In this document: positions 21,805-33,406 of the stretch, in pieces
Position numbering within the stretch: position 1 is the stretch's first letter
Layout: the number at the start of each line of letters is the position of its first letter
Assembly (NCBI RefSeq): GCF_000835495.1
Contig: NW_015622543.1
Span: 5,692,619-5,756,618 of the forward strand
Direction of reading: 5' to 3'
Source of the DNA: Cladophialophora immunda
Lineage: Eukaryota > Ascomycota > Eurotiomycetes > Chaetothyriales > Herpotrichiellaceae
Length of the DNA: 64,000 bases
Notes under the pieces: model-generated
What the model was told of the DNA's origin: nothing
The model's database searches: none
Seen by the model: only the letters and a program-made list of their open reading frames with translations
Translations under genes and position numbers: made by a program

Positions 21805-23638
21805 ATGTATTTCTACTTCTCTATGGTAGCAGTCGCCGCCTCGACTCTTGCTCTTTATGTGCATCGCCGACTCGTCCATCGGAAAAGATGCCAGGCAGGT
21901 CACCAGCAGAACTCAAGTGTAATACCCATTGATTGACAGGGTTTAGGAGCACAATAACCTTGCTTCCATACATGGGTGTCTTCCACCTTCTAGGCTTCAA
22001 AACCAACGGCCATTCGGTCTCGACCGCCTCGAGCAGATCTTCAGAGCCAACGCCGAGTCCAGGCTCATGGAGCTTTTCCTGTTCCACTTTCGCCAGACGG
22101 GAAGCACGCTTGAACAGGTATTCTTGGGAACAAAGGCATTCGGCACGATCGAGCCGGCCAACCTGGAAGCCATCTTAAGCACGAACTTTGGCCGTGAGCA
22201 TCTTCCATAACGCTTTCACTAGAGGCTTATTATACTTGATCAGATTATAGCATGGGACTGAGAAGAGAAATCACATTTCCCATGTTTGGAGATGGCATCT
22301 TCACCCAAGAAGGCGCTGCGTGGAAACATTCACGAGAGCTGCTCAGGCCGCACTTTGCCCACAAGCAATATGAAAACTTGGACAGGGTCCGCGACGCTGT
22401 CGACGACCTCCTCAGTGCCATTCCAGCCAGTGGAGGTGTCGTTGACTTGCAGCCACTCTTCTTCCGCCTCACCCTCGACACCACGACCGCCTTTTTGTTT
22501 GGAGAATCCGTCAAGAGCCTTAGAACCCCTGAATTGGTCGAGGAAAAGTCCTTTGCGGACGCTTTCAATACCGCACAAGCATATGTTGCCAAACGGTTCC
22601 GGCTGCTGGATCTTTATTGGTTCATTGGCAGAAGGGAGTTCGATGAGGCGTGCAACACTGTACACAGCTTCGCTGATCAGATCATTGAACAGAATATGTC
22701 GCACAAAAGCCGAGCAGAAGGAAGCGACGACGGCGAGTCTTCATTTCTGGATACTGTGGCGACGGACATACCGGAACGAACTGCTCTTCGCAGCCAGATC
22801 ATTAACCTGTTAGTTGCTGGTCGCGACACGACTGCTTGCCTCCTGTCATGGACTTTGTATGACCCGCCCTCGCCTTCTTTCTGGACTTTCGCCTGGAGCA
22901 TACTGACTTAGACGTATAGTTTCATGTTGGTCAGGCACCCTAACGTACTCGAAAAACTACGAAGTGAAATCAGCATCTTCTGTGAAGGAGAGACAGAGCT
23001 GAATCGGAACAGTCTGCGGGGCATGGCATATCTTCAAAACGTTATCAAAGAAAGTCTGTACTTCCCACTTCCAAGTGGTCGAATTTCAGCCTAATCCAAC
23101 CATACTGACTGAAGTCGACAGCACTTCGACTGTATCCATCTGTCCCAGTGAACTCCAGGACAGCGACACAAACGACTATCCTGCCGACGGGAGGTGGCTC
23201 AGACAGGAAATCTCCGGTGCTGATTCCCGAAGGCTCTACCATTGCCTACAGCGTCTACTCGATGCATCGACGAGCCGACCTCTATGGAATGGACGCTGAA
23301 ATCTTCCGTCCGGAAAGATGGGACGAAGATATGCCCCTTAACCACGACTCTACAAATGCCAAATGGGGCTATCTCCCGTTCAATGGTGGTCCAAGGACAT
23401 GTCTAGGCAGTATGGCGTTGCCATGGTTGTAATACTAGGCGCAAACATGCTAACATGATATCCAGTGGACTTTGCGGTGACCGAAGCTGCGTACACAATC
23501 GTGCGACTGATTCAGAGATTTCCGATCATCAAGTTACCTCCGAACGAGATGCTCGAGCCAACAGGGGTGGAAAAGCAAACAATGACCCTCGTGTTGTCCA
23601 TCACTAGAGGCTGCAAGGTTGAATTACAGTGCTATTAG
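21805..23638 (+). CDS. Cytochrome P450, CYP52-like, six exons
   Basis: Exons 21805-21894, 21947-22193, 22244-22856, 22920-23053, 23122-23409 and 23466-23638 join to 514 residues. The N-terminus [18 protein letters not shown] is a membrane anchor, followed by [20 protein letters not shown]. The I-helix reads [10 protein letters not shown]. The K-helix ExxR is ETLR, created across the intron-4 junction ([17 protein letters not shown]). The haem loop is [10 protein letters not shown] with the Cys thiolate, then [10 protein letters not shown] after intron 5. These signatures fit the CYP52/CYP539 branch, which in studied members hydroxylates fatty acids or alkanes at the ER; the substrate here is inferred only. 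Intron 1 appears to use a GC donor (CAG then GCAGGT); introns 2-5 are GT..AG. All key motifs are present, so the gene looks functional. Confidence 0.88.
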
Positions 23639-25177
23639 TGGTAGGATCCAGCATGAGTAAGATTCTCCCCCGTTCTGCAGCGCGTATCGGATTTGTGCTT
23701 TATCCCTCGACAGTTCGTCGGCTTCGTTTACGCGCATGGTTCTCATTTTGGCTTCTGCATCAATCCATTTTCCCGCAATCTTAGACTCAGCCCCCTCAGG
23801 GGAAGGAGGATTCTGATGTAGGTTATGCCAATGACCGCAGGCATGTCTTAGCTTCAGCCAACAGAAGGGGATCGAGAACAACCACTCTCATGCTCTCTTT
23901 GTACCATTTTTGGAAGAAATCAAATCAATGCTGTCTCGGGATCTCGCTTGCATGCTTGAAAGCTGTTCTAAGCATATTGAAGAAAACCAGGCTTTGTGGG
24001 AAAGTCACAAACCCAAGCTATAAAGGAAGAGAAGGGGTCCGCGTCGATATGGCAATTAAATTGGTCCATCCACACAATCCTTGCTAAAACCGCTGCATTC
24101 TTTAACCGTTCAGCCAATACATTCAAAATAGAGCTGTATCCGTTCGTCAACCTATTTTGGTGTGTGCGAAAAGACATATACAAAGAGTGTATCAGATTGA
24201 ATGCAAAAAGATAGGGATGCCAGTGCAGGGAACTCAGCCTTGCGGGTTTGGCGAGCGACCAGCCAATAACCGTGTGTCTGACAAGCAATTAGACTCTACG
24301 CCACGACCAAGAGGAGATGATCGTGAAAACGTCTCATTCTTTGACGGCTTATCTTCCATCACAACATTGAATGGAGCACTAGTTTCGGTCGCCCGCATTC
24401 GTGTCTATGCTGCTGGGGGTGCTGCGGGCTGGAAATTGATGACAGAGATGGTGAAAATGAAGCAGAAGGATGATTTTGAGCGTGGTTGATCCCTTCCGAC
24501 GCGCGGAAAATCAACACTGCAGCTCCAAGCTCCCGATTGACCCTGTGAGGTCCTGAACCAAGACATGAGTGTCTGTCTCCTTTGCGTGCTGCTTGGCGGC
24601 AAGATGGAGCAACAATGGGCGCACAACAAAAGCCACCAAATGAGAGGAGTCTCGACTTGGGTTGATCTTTTGAGGACATGGGGAGGCATTGAGCAGGCCT
24701 TTTGCCAGCAGCTGCCCGCAGAGTCGGCTGCTCTTCGGCTCTGTCAGAAGGAATCAAGTGAGAGGAAGACAGAGAGAAGAGTTGAATGAATGAAAAGAGA
24801 GACGCCTCCACTGTGCTGGACCGGCCTTTTGAATTCCTCACCTCGCCCCATCGTCTTCCTTGTTATTCCTTTCCCCTATAAACCATCAACCATCAACCAC
24901 CAACACCTCCCTCTCTTGCACCCTTCTTGTGATTGATCCTGCTGATAGCAATATTGTCAAGACCAAGTGCCCCCTGTCGACGCGGCAGAGGCAGACTGCC
25001 CTTGTTCTGAAAGAGCCTTTGTCGGTGGTGAGAGAAATTGGTTGTGAGCAGTTGAGAATTGAGAGACTGACCTTGAGATACAGAGCCATACTACCACATC
25101 GCACTTCGCCTCCCACCGATCCGCCAGAGTTCCAACACACATCGCAGAGGAGCGTTCAGACGTTGAACCGCGCAAAC
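23639..25177. other. Intergenic stretch with the promoter of the MFS gene
   Basis: No gene is supported. The right part (from about 24.84 kb) is a pyrimidine-rich leader with a TATA box and CATCAACC repeats ahead of the MFS gene. Confidence 0.55.
24877..24882 (+). promoter_or_regulatory. TATA box of the MFS gene
   Basis: TATAAA sits in a CT-rich context (cctttcccc before it) 296 bp ahead of the chosen ATG. Confidence 0.45.
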
Positions 25178-27394
25178 ATGTCGTTGAATTACCCAACCAG
25201 ACGCTGGTCTCGACGCTCTCGCTCTCACCTCTCTTCTCACTCTTCCGCCTACTCTCAACACCGTTCAGAACCATCTCCTCCCCCAAGCTTCAGTCATCTC
25301 TCTGGCAGCCCTCCCAGCTTCCACTCTCACTCGGATCACATCGACCCTGACTTCATCATGCCTGGTACAACCACCGTCATGGCTGGCGGCTGGACCGACG
25401 CACGACCACCAACTCCCCCCGAAGGCGTCATCCGAGTCGAAACCAGCTTCACCGTCGAAGAAGTCTTTATCGAGCCTGAACCCGCGAACAATTCCACCAA
25501 CACCATCTTCGGCGACTCGAGCAGCCATTACCAAGCCACTGTCTGGTCCGCTGCGTCGCGATTCACCCGAAACCTCTTTGAGCCCGAAGTGAACAATGGA
25601 CGAGGTGGAAGCATCAACATCGACAACACTACCACTAGCAAATGGGTTGCAACTGCGTTGCTGTTGGCCTCTGTCAATCTCATCACCATGGTCACCGAGA
25701 GCATGATGCCCGTCATGATCCCGACCATCATCTACGACCTCAACGTCCAAGGATTTCAGTGGCTCATCGCTGGTCCAGCAATCGGCGCGGCAGCTACAGC
25801 TCTCATCGCCGGTCACCTCTATGTCATCGTCCCATTCAAGCAGATCTACATGGTTTTCGCCGTCATTGTCTTGATCGCCACCATCTCACCTGGCTTTGCC
25901 CCAAACATGGCGTTTCTCTTCTACACGCGAATGCTCCTCGGCGTCGGTCTGGCAGGTCAACACTTTGGCACCCTGGTCTTTTTGGAACACAAGAGCAGTT
26001 TCGCAGACAAGGTCCGACGCGACTTCTTCCTCACTGTCAGCTCCACGCTTGGCCTGATCGTTGGTCCCATCTTCGGTTCTATCTTTGCCCATCGAGACAA
26101 GAACTGGTCCTGGGGTTTCTACACCGCGTTCATCCTTCTCGCCTTGGTCTTGGTCTTCCTTTTCTACCTGCTTCCGACAGAGGTTGAGATTGCCGCAAAC
26201 GCACCTTGGGCTTGCGGACCGGTCTTCAACTGGAGTCATCGCCTCAACTGCATCGACACCCTGGGTGGTCTGCTCAGTTTCTTCGGCATCATCACACTGT
26301 TGATCACATTCAACTTCGCCGGCACATTGACTCCTTGGACAAGTGGATACCTGTACATCTCCCTGGTCATTGGCATCATCTTGATCGTGCTGCTTATCCT
26401 TCAGCAAGCCTACAAGATCCTTAACTCACCGTCGACCCGCCTCTTCCCTGTGGAGTACCTGCAACATTTCAAGACCATGGCTCTGTTCGTCCTCGTCTTC
26501 CTCACCGCCGCCATTTTCCAGACCGTGCTCTCGTACACCGCGCTCTACCAACTGGTCACGCGTCCTCAGCCCTCGGCAGTCACGACGGCGTTCTACCTCT
26601 TCTTCACCACCACAGGTCCTCACTTGATCTCGGTCTTGGTCATCCCCGTCTACCTCGGCGGCGGCTTGATGATGCGGTACCCCATGGTCCCAAGCTACAG
26701 CTTCTGGAGCGCCGTCTCGTCGGTCTTGCTTCTCGCCGGCACCGCCCTGCTCTTCATCAACACGCCATCCGTGTTGCCCGGCTCTGACGGCCTACCGACC
26801 ATCGCAAAAGAGTTCGCCCTTGCTTGCATCGGCTTCTGGTCCGCGATCACCTTGTCAATGGCGCACCAGCTGATGGACCTGCTCCAACCGCTCTTTGCGA
26901 GGGGCAACCAGGACGCCCGCCAGAAACACCCGCTGCACAACCGTGCCTTCGTCCTGTTCGCCGTGTACCTCGGCGCGGCCGTCTCCTTGACCGCCGCGGG
27001 CAGCATCTTCATGCACGTCGGGCCCCGTGCGCAGTTCGCGTTGCTGGAACAAGCCAACGACGTGGCCTACCCGGCCAGCGTCGACAACGCCCTGTTCCTC
27101 CTCCTCGGCTACACCTTTGTCGACGGCAAGGTGACGCCGGCGCTCTTCGGGGCGTCGATCGCCGCCCTGGAGAACGCGTTCGGCTGGTCCCTCGTCGGCG
27201 TCGTCAGCTGCGCCGTCGCCGCCTGCCTTGTCTCCGCCTGTCTCTTGGTCGCGAAGGCGGCCAACGGCGAGCTGGCCTGGCCCATGAGGGCCCGCCGCGC
27301 CCAGATCCCCGAGGACTGGCGCGCCGGCGTGGGCGGGCGTCCCGGCCAGCGGGACATCGAGCTGGAGGACCGCGTCAGCGGCACCACGCTCTGA
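25178..27394 (+). CDS. Major facilitator superfamily-like membrane protein (DHA2/14-helix type)
   Basis: A single exon of 738 residues from the ATG at 25178. The frame extends upstream to 24860 without a better ATG, and that part is leader. A hydrophilic Ser/Pro/Arg-rich cytosolic N-terminus of about 150 residues precedes the membrane part. The first helix begins WVATALLLASVNLITM. Further helices follow in two groups, including QWLIAGPAIGAAATALIAGH, MAFLFYTRMLLGVGLAG and TLGLIVGPIFGSIFAHRDKN, the last close to the DHA2 helix-5 pattern. The usual motif A (GxLxDxxGRRR) is degenerate (GHLYVIVPFKQIY). The C-terminal tail is basic and ends DRVSGTTL. DHA2 proteins export drugs, metabolites or siderophores; the substrate is unknown. 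GC content rises clearly in the last 600 bases. Confidence 0.8.
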   Translation: MSLNYPTRRWSRRSRSHLSSHSSAYSQHRSEPSPPPSFSHLSGSPPSFHSHSDHIDPDFIMPGTTTVMAGGWTDARPPTPPEGVIRVETSFTVEEVFIEPEPANNSTNTIFGDSSSHYQATVWSAASRFTRNLFEPEVNNGRGGSINIDNTTTSKWVATALLLASVNLITMVTESMMPVMIPTIIYDLNVQGFQWLIAGPAIGAAATALIAGHLYVIVPFKQIYMVFAVIVLIATISPGFAPNMAFLFYTRMLLGVGLAGQHFGTLVFLEHKSSFADKVRRDFFLTVSSTLGLIVGPIFGSIFAHRDKNWSWGFYTAFILLALVLVFLFYLLPTEVEIAANAPWACGPVFNWSHRLNCIDTLGGLLSFFGIITLLITFNFAGTLTPWTSGYLYISLVIGIILIVLLILQQAYKILNSPSTRLFPVEYLQHFKTMALFVLVFLTAAIFQTVLSYTALYQLVTRPQPSAVTTAFYLFFTTTGPHLISVLVIPVYLGGGLMMRYPMVPSYSFWSAVSSVLLLAGTALLFINTPSVLPGSDGLPTIAKEFALACIGFWSAITLSMAHQLMDLLQPLFARGNQDARQKHPLHNRAFVLFAVYLGAAVSLTAAGSIFMHVGPRAQFALLEQANDVAYPASVDNALFLLLGYTFVDGKVTPALFGASIAALENAFGWSLVGVVSCAVAACLVSACLLVAKAANGELAWPMRARRAQIPEDWRAGVGGRPGQRDIELEDRVSGTTL

Positions 27395-27864
27395 TGGGCG
27401 GTGGCGGTGGTGGGGTGGTTGTGTGGTTTTTTTCGTCGTGGTGGTGGTGGTGGTACTGGTGGTGGGCGGTCGACCGCGAAGAGGTCGTCGCCGTGCTGAA
27501 CAAAACGTGCGCAAACGGCACGTAGAATGAGAAAAGAGCCCGCGTCCAGCGCAAACGCTGGACCGCGTGGTGAACATAGCGGGCGCGACAGGCGCAAATG
27601 AAAAGAAGAAAAATTGGAAATGCCCGTCTTGCTTCCCTTTGTAGAGCATCTCGTAGAGCGGGCCATCATCGTGTATTGCTGACGTCCTTCCCAATGTGCC
27701 ATCGTGAAGAGCCCCAATGCGACGAACAAAACAGGGTGAGTAGAGAAGACGAAGTGAGACGAGACGAGGCTAGCCGAAGCTAGACGACGCGCTCTCTATC
27801 GTCGGGTATCATTATCTGTCCTATATCCAGGTGCACCAGGACGCTTTCTATCGACCTTGTATTT
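27395..27864. other. Convergent 3' region with GGT/GTG repeats
   Basis: The MFS and DUF1769 genes end here tail to tail. Positions 27401-27470 hold TGG-rich simple repeats. No gene is seen. Confidence 0.6.
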
Positions 27865-28935
27865 TCAATCAATGTCATCCTCATCCGAAGGTATGTCTTC
27901 ACGCTCTCTATCACGGTCTTCCTCCCCTTCCGCGCCGTCCTGATTGTCCGACCCATACTCTCGAGCGGCGTCCCGCAACTCCGGGCCAAACAACAATGTA
28001 AACACCACGACGCCGTAGACCTCCCCGCTCCGCTTGTTCTTCAGCGTGTATCGCAGCTCGTGCGTCTTGGAGTCGACGTACTGGATCACGTTCAGCGTGA
28101 AGCCGGGGAGCTTGAGGGAGAAGTCGTTGAAGTCCAGGTACGGGTTGCCAAAGTCGGACTGGTAGAGGCGGCCGCGCTCGAAGGTGAAGGCGGCGAGGTT
28201 GGTGCGGTTGAGGAAGTGCTTCTGGCGGCCAGGCGGGTCCGCGGGGATGTTTGCCTCGGAGCGGAGAGCGAGGCCTGTGCCCTCGCCGCCTTCTTCGACG
28301 ACGGCGTCGTGGAAGTTCTGGGTGTGCTCCTCGGGGATCTTCCACGCGTGGGTTTCATCGTCGTCGACCTTCTTCTCGTCGTCCCCGTCCTCGGCATCTG
28401 ACGAAGAGGCCGAGAATGGCAGCTGCTCCTTCGGGATGACTTCGTCACATATCCTCAAGATGTTCCAGCTACTCAAGGCCGGACCGTACAAATATGGCCT
28501 GTCCGCGTACACATCCCCGTCCAACCCGGGGTCAATCCACCATTTGACAATTCTAAACGCCTGGTTGAATCCCGGCGGCAATCTATCCCGTATAGGTCTG
28601 TCAAAGTCATTCCCAAACACCAGCTCTTCACCAGGAATGTCCTGCTTGGGGACGAAGCTGAAGGATATGCTGTATTGATCATATTTGTGGAGATCCGAGG
28701 TGAAGTACTTCTCGGCGGTGACGGGGGAGGAGGGCGGGAAGCCTGTAAAATGCCGGATGCGCACACACACAGAGAGGATTATGGACGAGGTTTCGAAGGT
28801 GAGCGTCTCGGAGCTGTTGACGGGGACGGTTTTGTGGGTGGCGGCATCGTAGGAGGGTCCGGCGGTCACGCGCAAGCGATATTGAGAATAGTGGGGGGTT
28901 TGTGACTGATCTGGAGAGGAGGAGGAGTCTCCCAT
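27865..28935 (-). CDS. DUF1769 family protein (related to fission yeast Duc1)
   Basis: A single exon of 356 residues. Family signatures are YRLRVTAGPSYD near residue 20, IRHFTGFPP, then FSFVPKQDIPGEELVFGNDF, PPGFNQAFRIVKWWIDPGLD and a C-terminal YTLKNKRSGEVYGVVVFTLL. This is the usual order in DUF1769 (UPF0590) proteins. In fission yeast the DUF1769 protein Duc1 binds phosphoinositide at the cell cortex; by analogy this may be a membrane-associated PI(4,5)P2-binding protein, which is inference. A Asp/Glu-rich insert lies around residues 180-200 and an acidic tail (DREREDIPSDEDDID) ends the chain. No signal peptide or membrane helix is present. Confidence 0.85.
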   Translation of the reverse strand: MGDSSSSPDQSQTPHYSQYRLRVTAGPSYDAATHKTVPVNSSETLTFETSSIILSVCVRIRHFTGFPPSSPVTAEKYFTSDLHKYDQYSISFSFVPKQDIPGEELVFGNDFDRPIRDRLPPGFNQAFRIVKWWIDPGLDGDVYADRPYLYGPALSSWNILRICDEVIPKEQLPFSASSSDAEDGDDEKKVDDDETHAWKIPEEHTQNFHDAVVEEGGEGTGLALRSEANIPADPPGRQKHFLNRTNLAAFTFERGRLYQSDFGNPYLDFNDFSLKLPGFTLNVIQYVDSKTHELRYTLKNKRSGEVYGVVVFTLLFGPELRDAAREYGSDNQDGAEGEEDRDREREDIPSDEDDID

Positions 28936-30034
28936 GACAGGCAGGAGTTGGATATTGTCTGCCTGGGCGTGTGGTGGTTGAGGAATGAGAGCTCCAGCTG
29001 CTGGACGGCTGAGTGTTTACAGAAAAAGAATTTGTTCCGCCGACTGCGACTTCGAGGTGTCGGTGACGTCAATGGCAATTCGCCCCAGATGCCGCATTCA
29101 CCCGTCGACAAACTTGGGTCTGTTTACAACCCTGATGTCTTTTCCCTGCATCCTCACTAAAACGTCTATGACCGTGCTGGACAGATCTGATTTCTTGGCC
29201 CATTTACGGAGGGTCACTGTGCAGGGACAATGCACTAAAGACAGGTCTAGTTGTACCTCTGAACATCTGATCCAGGGTCAACTTGGACAGCAGTCAGAGG
29301 GTGTCTCACTGAGAGACTCTCCCTTGAAGGTGCACCCTTTGGAACAAATACTATATATATCCCTCGCATCAAAGAAGTGAGAAACATGCAGTCAACCCCA
29401 GAGCACAGTCCTCTGAGACCACAGCTGGGTGACCCGTGAGCCGTTTCCCTTCTCAGATGTGGTGTCCAATTACCACAAGGCTGAGTCACGTCTCGGTCGA
29501 CCGATTCCGCACACTGCCAGACACAGTCCCTGCTTTGTTGCCAGGAGAAACAGGGATCAAAATCTCGTCATGTGCATTCATCCTGAGCCTGGTGAAGGAG
29601 GCTGAGGCAGTGGTGGCCTCAATACCGTGGGTAACGGTGGAAGCGATGCTCTATCAAGCAGAGACAAGCACTAGGATTGCTGAAGCAGGTGAGCTCATTG
29701 TCCTCCAAAAGCTCAAAGAGGGTCTCCAATTGCCATCCACGAGGTAGACAGCCCAGAACCAATCAATGCAGAATCATTCAGCTTGTGTTGAAACACGCTT
29801 CCACGCGTCGGGCTTAGACAGCCTCGTCTTGGCGTGTCCGGCCATACCCCTAAACCGCTTCGGGAAATATGTTGGTCCACTGCCTCTTTCGGCCGCCGTT
29901 TGTTTATATGCAACCACTTTCCCGACCACAACGGTTTTTCTCCTGCTTCTACAAGTTCGATTCTCTCTTCAACAGTTTGGATGCTGATTGCTTATTGCAT
30001 CAATAACTCTGCATGATCCCCCCTGCACACCAAC
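28936..30034. other. Divergent intergenic region
   Basis: It holds the promoters of the DUF1769 gene and the coiled-coil gene. An isolated TATATATAT run lies at 29352-29360, rather far from either start. No coding frame is convincing. Confidence 0.5.
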
Positions 30035-32305
30035 ATGGCCGACAATAACTCCGCAGATACAGCTCCAGTCCGCCGGACCAAGAGATCAAGTGCCGCCATC
30101 TCGCCCATCAAACCAACACAGGCAACCACCCCGTCCAGAAAGAGACCTCAGAAGAGAGCTCGTTTCTCTGAACCACTCCTCCCCCATGGAACAACAGGCC
30201 TCACACCTGCCGTTGGCAAAGCTTCTCTGAAAACCCCCAAGTTCAGAAGAGTGTCCACTCCGGCCATCACCCGATATCGGGATCACGATGAAATCCAATT
30301 TACCCCGTTCCGTGAAGTACTTGACGCCAGGACCACCAGACGGATTCGGCGACACGGCTTGAGCGACGAGATGAATCGGTATCAAGCAGAGACGAAGTCC
30401 AAGGCCGAGCTGCAACGCCAACTTGAGCGGAAGAACAAGGAACTGCAAACCCTCAAGGATGAATTGGATGCTTCCAGGCTCCGTCAAGTCTCTCTTCCGC
30501 AATGCGATCCTGTCGGGAGCCAGCAACGAATCACCCAGCTGGAAGCTGAAGTGGCCGAGCTGACCCAGAGATCCAACGACGACAGTTGCGGACTCGGCGG
30601 CAGCAGTTCACCACATTTCGGTGATGGCGAGGACGGCTTTCAGATCTACGAGGATGACTCTGCCAGCAACGAGAATCAACCAATCGACCCAGAGGACGAT
30701 GCCACGGTGGACCTGGAGCTCGAGTCAGCGCGACAGGAAAAACAAGCCCTCTTCCGATCCAGCCAAGGCTCTTCGACGAACACCATCCACTTTGCAGACT
30801 CGCCTGCCCGTTCCTTTGGCGCGCCGCAAACAGCCCTCGAACCCCCCGAGATTCCTTCTCACGAACTCTCCAAAGAACTCCACGCCGCCATCAATCGAGC
30901 GGAAGAAGCTGAAGTGGCACTCCAAGCCATGGCCGTCGAGATCAAATCCCTGGGGTTTCCCTGCAACACCGACGACGCCAGTGGATGCATCGCCACCATC
31001 AAGACACACTTCCGCAACATGCGGTTCGAGCTTGAAAGGCTCGTCCCCGGAGAAACGGTCATGTCCTTCGATTATGCGCGCCTCATGCCCGAGATGCTGG
31101 CGAAACTGAAGGCGGTTGCCACCCAGGTGCGGGATCGTGAAGCAGAGTTGAAGTCGATGCGAGAACAGCAGCGCTCTCTGCGGGGCAACTTCGACCACGC
31201 CCTTGTCGCAGCGGAGAAGGCGAACAACAGAATCAAAGAACTCGAGGACGCCATCGACAAGAATGCCGAGGAGATGCTCGAGCAACGCATGCGAGCTCAG
31301 GCGCTCGAGCGCGAGGCCAGAGAGCACGAAGCCAACAAACAATGCCTCATTGCCGCGATGGAGAAGTACCGACTGGAAGTCAAACGCCTGGAGGACCTGG
31401 TTGAACTCGTGGAAGCGGAACAAGCATCCCGACTCCAGGAGGTGAGGGCCGCCACGACCGCAGAGTTCACGCAACAGCTCTCAGACCTGGACGCCAAAGT
31501 GGCCGCCGAGACTCGCGGGCGGCGGGCGGCCGAAGAGTCTGCCGTCGAGCGGCTGAAGAAGATCAACGAGCTCGAGTCCGCCCTGGGCGCGGCGCGCCAG
31601 TACTCGGAAGGCATCAAGGAGCGGCTGGAGAACCTCGAGGGCCAGCGCCGCGTGTCGGACCGCGAGCACAAGGCCGAGGTCGAGGCGCTGAACACTCGGC
31701 TGCAGAAGCTCAAGAACATCAACACCAACCTCGAGGCCAACTGGAAGGACGAGATCGCCGTGTGCGAGGAGATCCTCCGCGGCAATTACCACGGCCACCT
31801 CCGGACTAACATGCAATTCGAAAAGGACATCAAGAAATACATCCGCGGCGCCAAGGTGCGGCACGCCAATTGGGAGCTGGAGAGCGATGACATGCGCAGC
31901 GACGAGATCCTCGGAGGAGAAGGACCCATGACACCCGCCAGTGTGGTCAGATTCTCCGAGTTCTCCGAAGTCGAGGACGCGGATGATCGAGGAGGGCACG
32001 GCGACGTCGACGGCCCCGACGACGACGCGGACGATCACGTCGCGGGCAGCGTGGAACTGACCCGGGGCAAGAAGCACCGTCGCCGCCGCTCGTCGGTGAC
32101 TCTCCCCTCCACCTCGGCGTTCCCCGCGGCCGGTATCCTGAAGAAGCGCGGGCGGAGACGATACGACAGCGGGATCGGGATGGACCCCCTGAGCGAGGCC
32201 GAAGACGAAATGCCGGTCGAGGCCCAGCGAGGTGTCATGACTCCAGATCTGAGCTCCGAGAGCGACGAGATCGACTTCGACAGTGACCTGGGTATGAGGG
32301 TGTAA
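30035..32305 (+). CDS. Long coiled-coil protein, probably nuclear
   Basis: A single exon of 756 residues. The N-terminus is basic, with likely nuclear localisation motifs (PVRRTKRSS; SRKRPQKRARFSEP), followed by YRDHDEIQFTPFREVLDART and RRIRRHGLSDEMNRYQAET. From about residue 115 to 180 and again from about 270 to 600 the chain is rich in Glu, Lys, Arg, Leu and Gln with heptad-like spacing, so it is mostly coiled coil. An acidic linker (about residues 190-230) separates the two. The C-terminus contains GKKHRRRRSS and acidic repeats. This organisation suits a structural or scaffold protein of chromatin, kinetochore or spindle pole, but no named family is recognised. Confidence 0.8.
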   Translation: MADNNSADTAPVRRTKRSSAAISPIKPTQATTPSRKRPQKRARFSEPLLPHGTTGLTPAVGKASLKTPKFRRVSTPAITRYRDHDEIQFTPFREVLDARTTRRIRRHGLSDEMNRYQAETKSKAELQRQLERKNKELQTLKDELDASRLRQVSLPQCDPVGSQQRITQLEAEVAELTQRSNDDSCGLGGSSSPHFGDGEDGFQIYEDDSASNENQPIDPEDDATVDLELESARQEKQALFRSSQGSSTNTIHFADSPARSFGAPQTALEPPEIPSHELSKELHAAINRAEEAEVALQAMAVEIKSLGFPCNTDDASGCIATIKTHFRNMRFELERLVPGETVMSFDYARLMPEMLAKLKAVATQVRDREAELKSMREQQRSLRGNFDHALVAAEKANNRIKELEDAIDKNAEEMLEQRMRAQALEREAREHEANKQCLIAAMEKYRLEVKRLEDLVELVEAEQASRLQEVRAATTAEFTQQLSDLDAKVAAETRGRRAAEESAVERLKKINELESALGAARQYSEGIKERLENLEGQRRVSDREHKAEVEALNTRLQKLKNINTNLEANWKDEIAVCEEILRGNYHGHLRTNMQFEKDIKKYIRGAKVRHANWELESDDMRSDEILGGEGPMTPASVVRFSEFSEVEDADDRGGHGDVDGPDDDADDHVAGSVELTRGKKHRRRRSSVTLPSTSAFPAAGILKKRGRRRYDSGIGMDPLSEAEDEMPVEAQRGVMTPDLSSESDEIDFDSDLGMRV

Positions 32306-33406
32306 GACTTTTTTTGGGGGGTCCTTTTAGACGCATGCTTAATGTTTGTTGATGAATGAGGAGGTGCCGGCCATCAAAACCCAAACGGGAAGGCCAGCAG
32401 CCATCCATGTGTTGAGTTCAACTTGGTCGACTTCTGACTGAACGACCATCGACTTGCCTCTGACAAAAGTTGCCTTTTGACCTTTTCGACTTTCCACACG
32501 ATTCCGCTCGACACGGTGGAACTACACGGCGTGGTTTGGTCCCTACGCGGTCGTCTTGTTTGGATTTCCCACATACTTCCTTCGAGGACACATTGAAGAA
32601 GATTTCCTTAGGTCAGCTGGGAGAGGCAACGAAGGCTTGGAACGGATAGGAACGGATTGGATTTGTTCTGACACGGGTCTATGGAACGATGTACTGAATC
32701 CCTCTTCCACCCACACACGGACACATGAGACTTTTTCCTTACGTTTTGGGTGCCATGACACGGCATTGAGAGCTGGTAAATTGAGAAGGTTGTACTGTTT
32801 GACGAAAGTAGCAGTCCTCTGCATAGATCCTTTATTGAATCTGTCATGACACAACTCCCACAGAAAAGCCTGGGTGCATGAAGCACATCTGCCTTTCGTG
32901 GACCATCATAAAACCGTCCAAGCATGTCCTGCCAGGCACCTGTGACACCATGTTGTGATATAAAGCCCATTGGAGAAGAAGAACTACGGCTACAATTGCA
33001 ACGCTTAGTGCTTGCTGGATCGACGCTGACGCTTTGATGTGGAGGAGATGGTAATCGTGAGTACGTGGGATGAAGCTGATTTTTGTAGCATTCGCTCAAT
33101 ATGGAGTCCTCGCTACAATGTGTCCCCCACCGTCCATGCTCCCACTGTTGCCATCATGATGAAGAAACGTTTCTCCTTTCATCCTTCTCTGATCTCTCGA
33201 AGGAATATTCGTGATACAGGGTCCCGCCTTGCTGCCACGGTATGGTGGGCTGAAAGTCATCCAGCGCCCTGCTGCAGTAGCTGATCCACAAAATGTCTTC
33301 GTGCTCGTTACATTGAACTGACCGTCCTGGACAAATTCCAAGTATACATTCTCAAAGCCCCAATCCCATCATACGATACGTGGCTGTCTCGTTATTATAA
33401 TTTCGA
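32306..33406. other. Convergent 3' region, nothing recognised
   Basis: Tails of the coiled-coil gene (plus) and the RhoGAP gene (minus). Short frames only. Confidence 0.6.

Noticed and set aside
24860..25177. N-terminal extension of the MFS protein by about 106 residues
   Set aside because: It begins at a TTG and crosses the TATA box and leader; the ATG at 25178 is the first proper start.
27109..27729. 206-codon minus-strand frame opposite the MFS gene end
   Set aside because: It is a mirror reading of the GC-rich MFS C-terminus and downstream GGT repeats.
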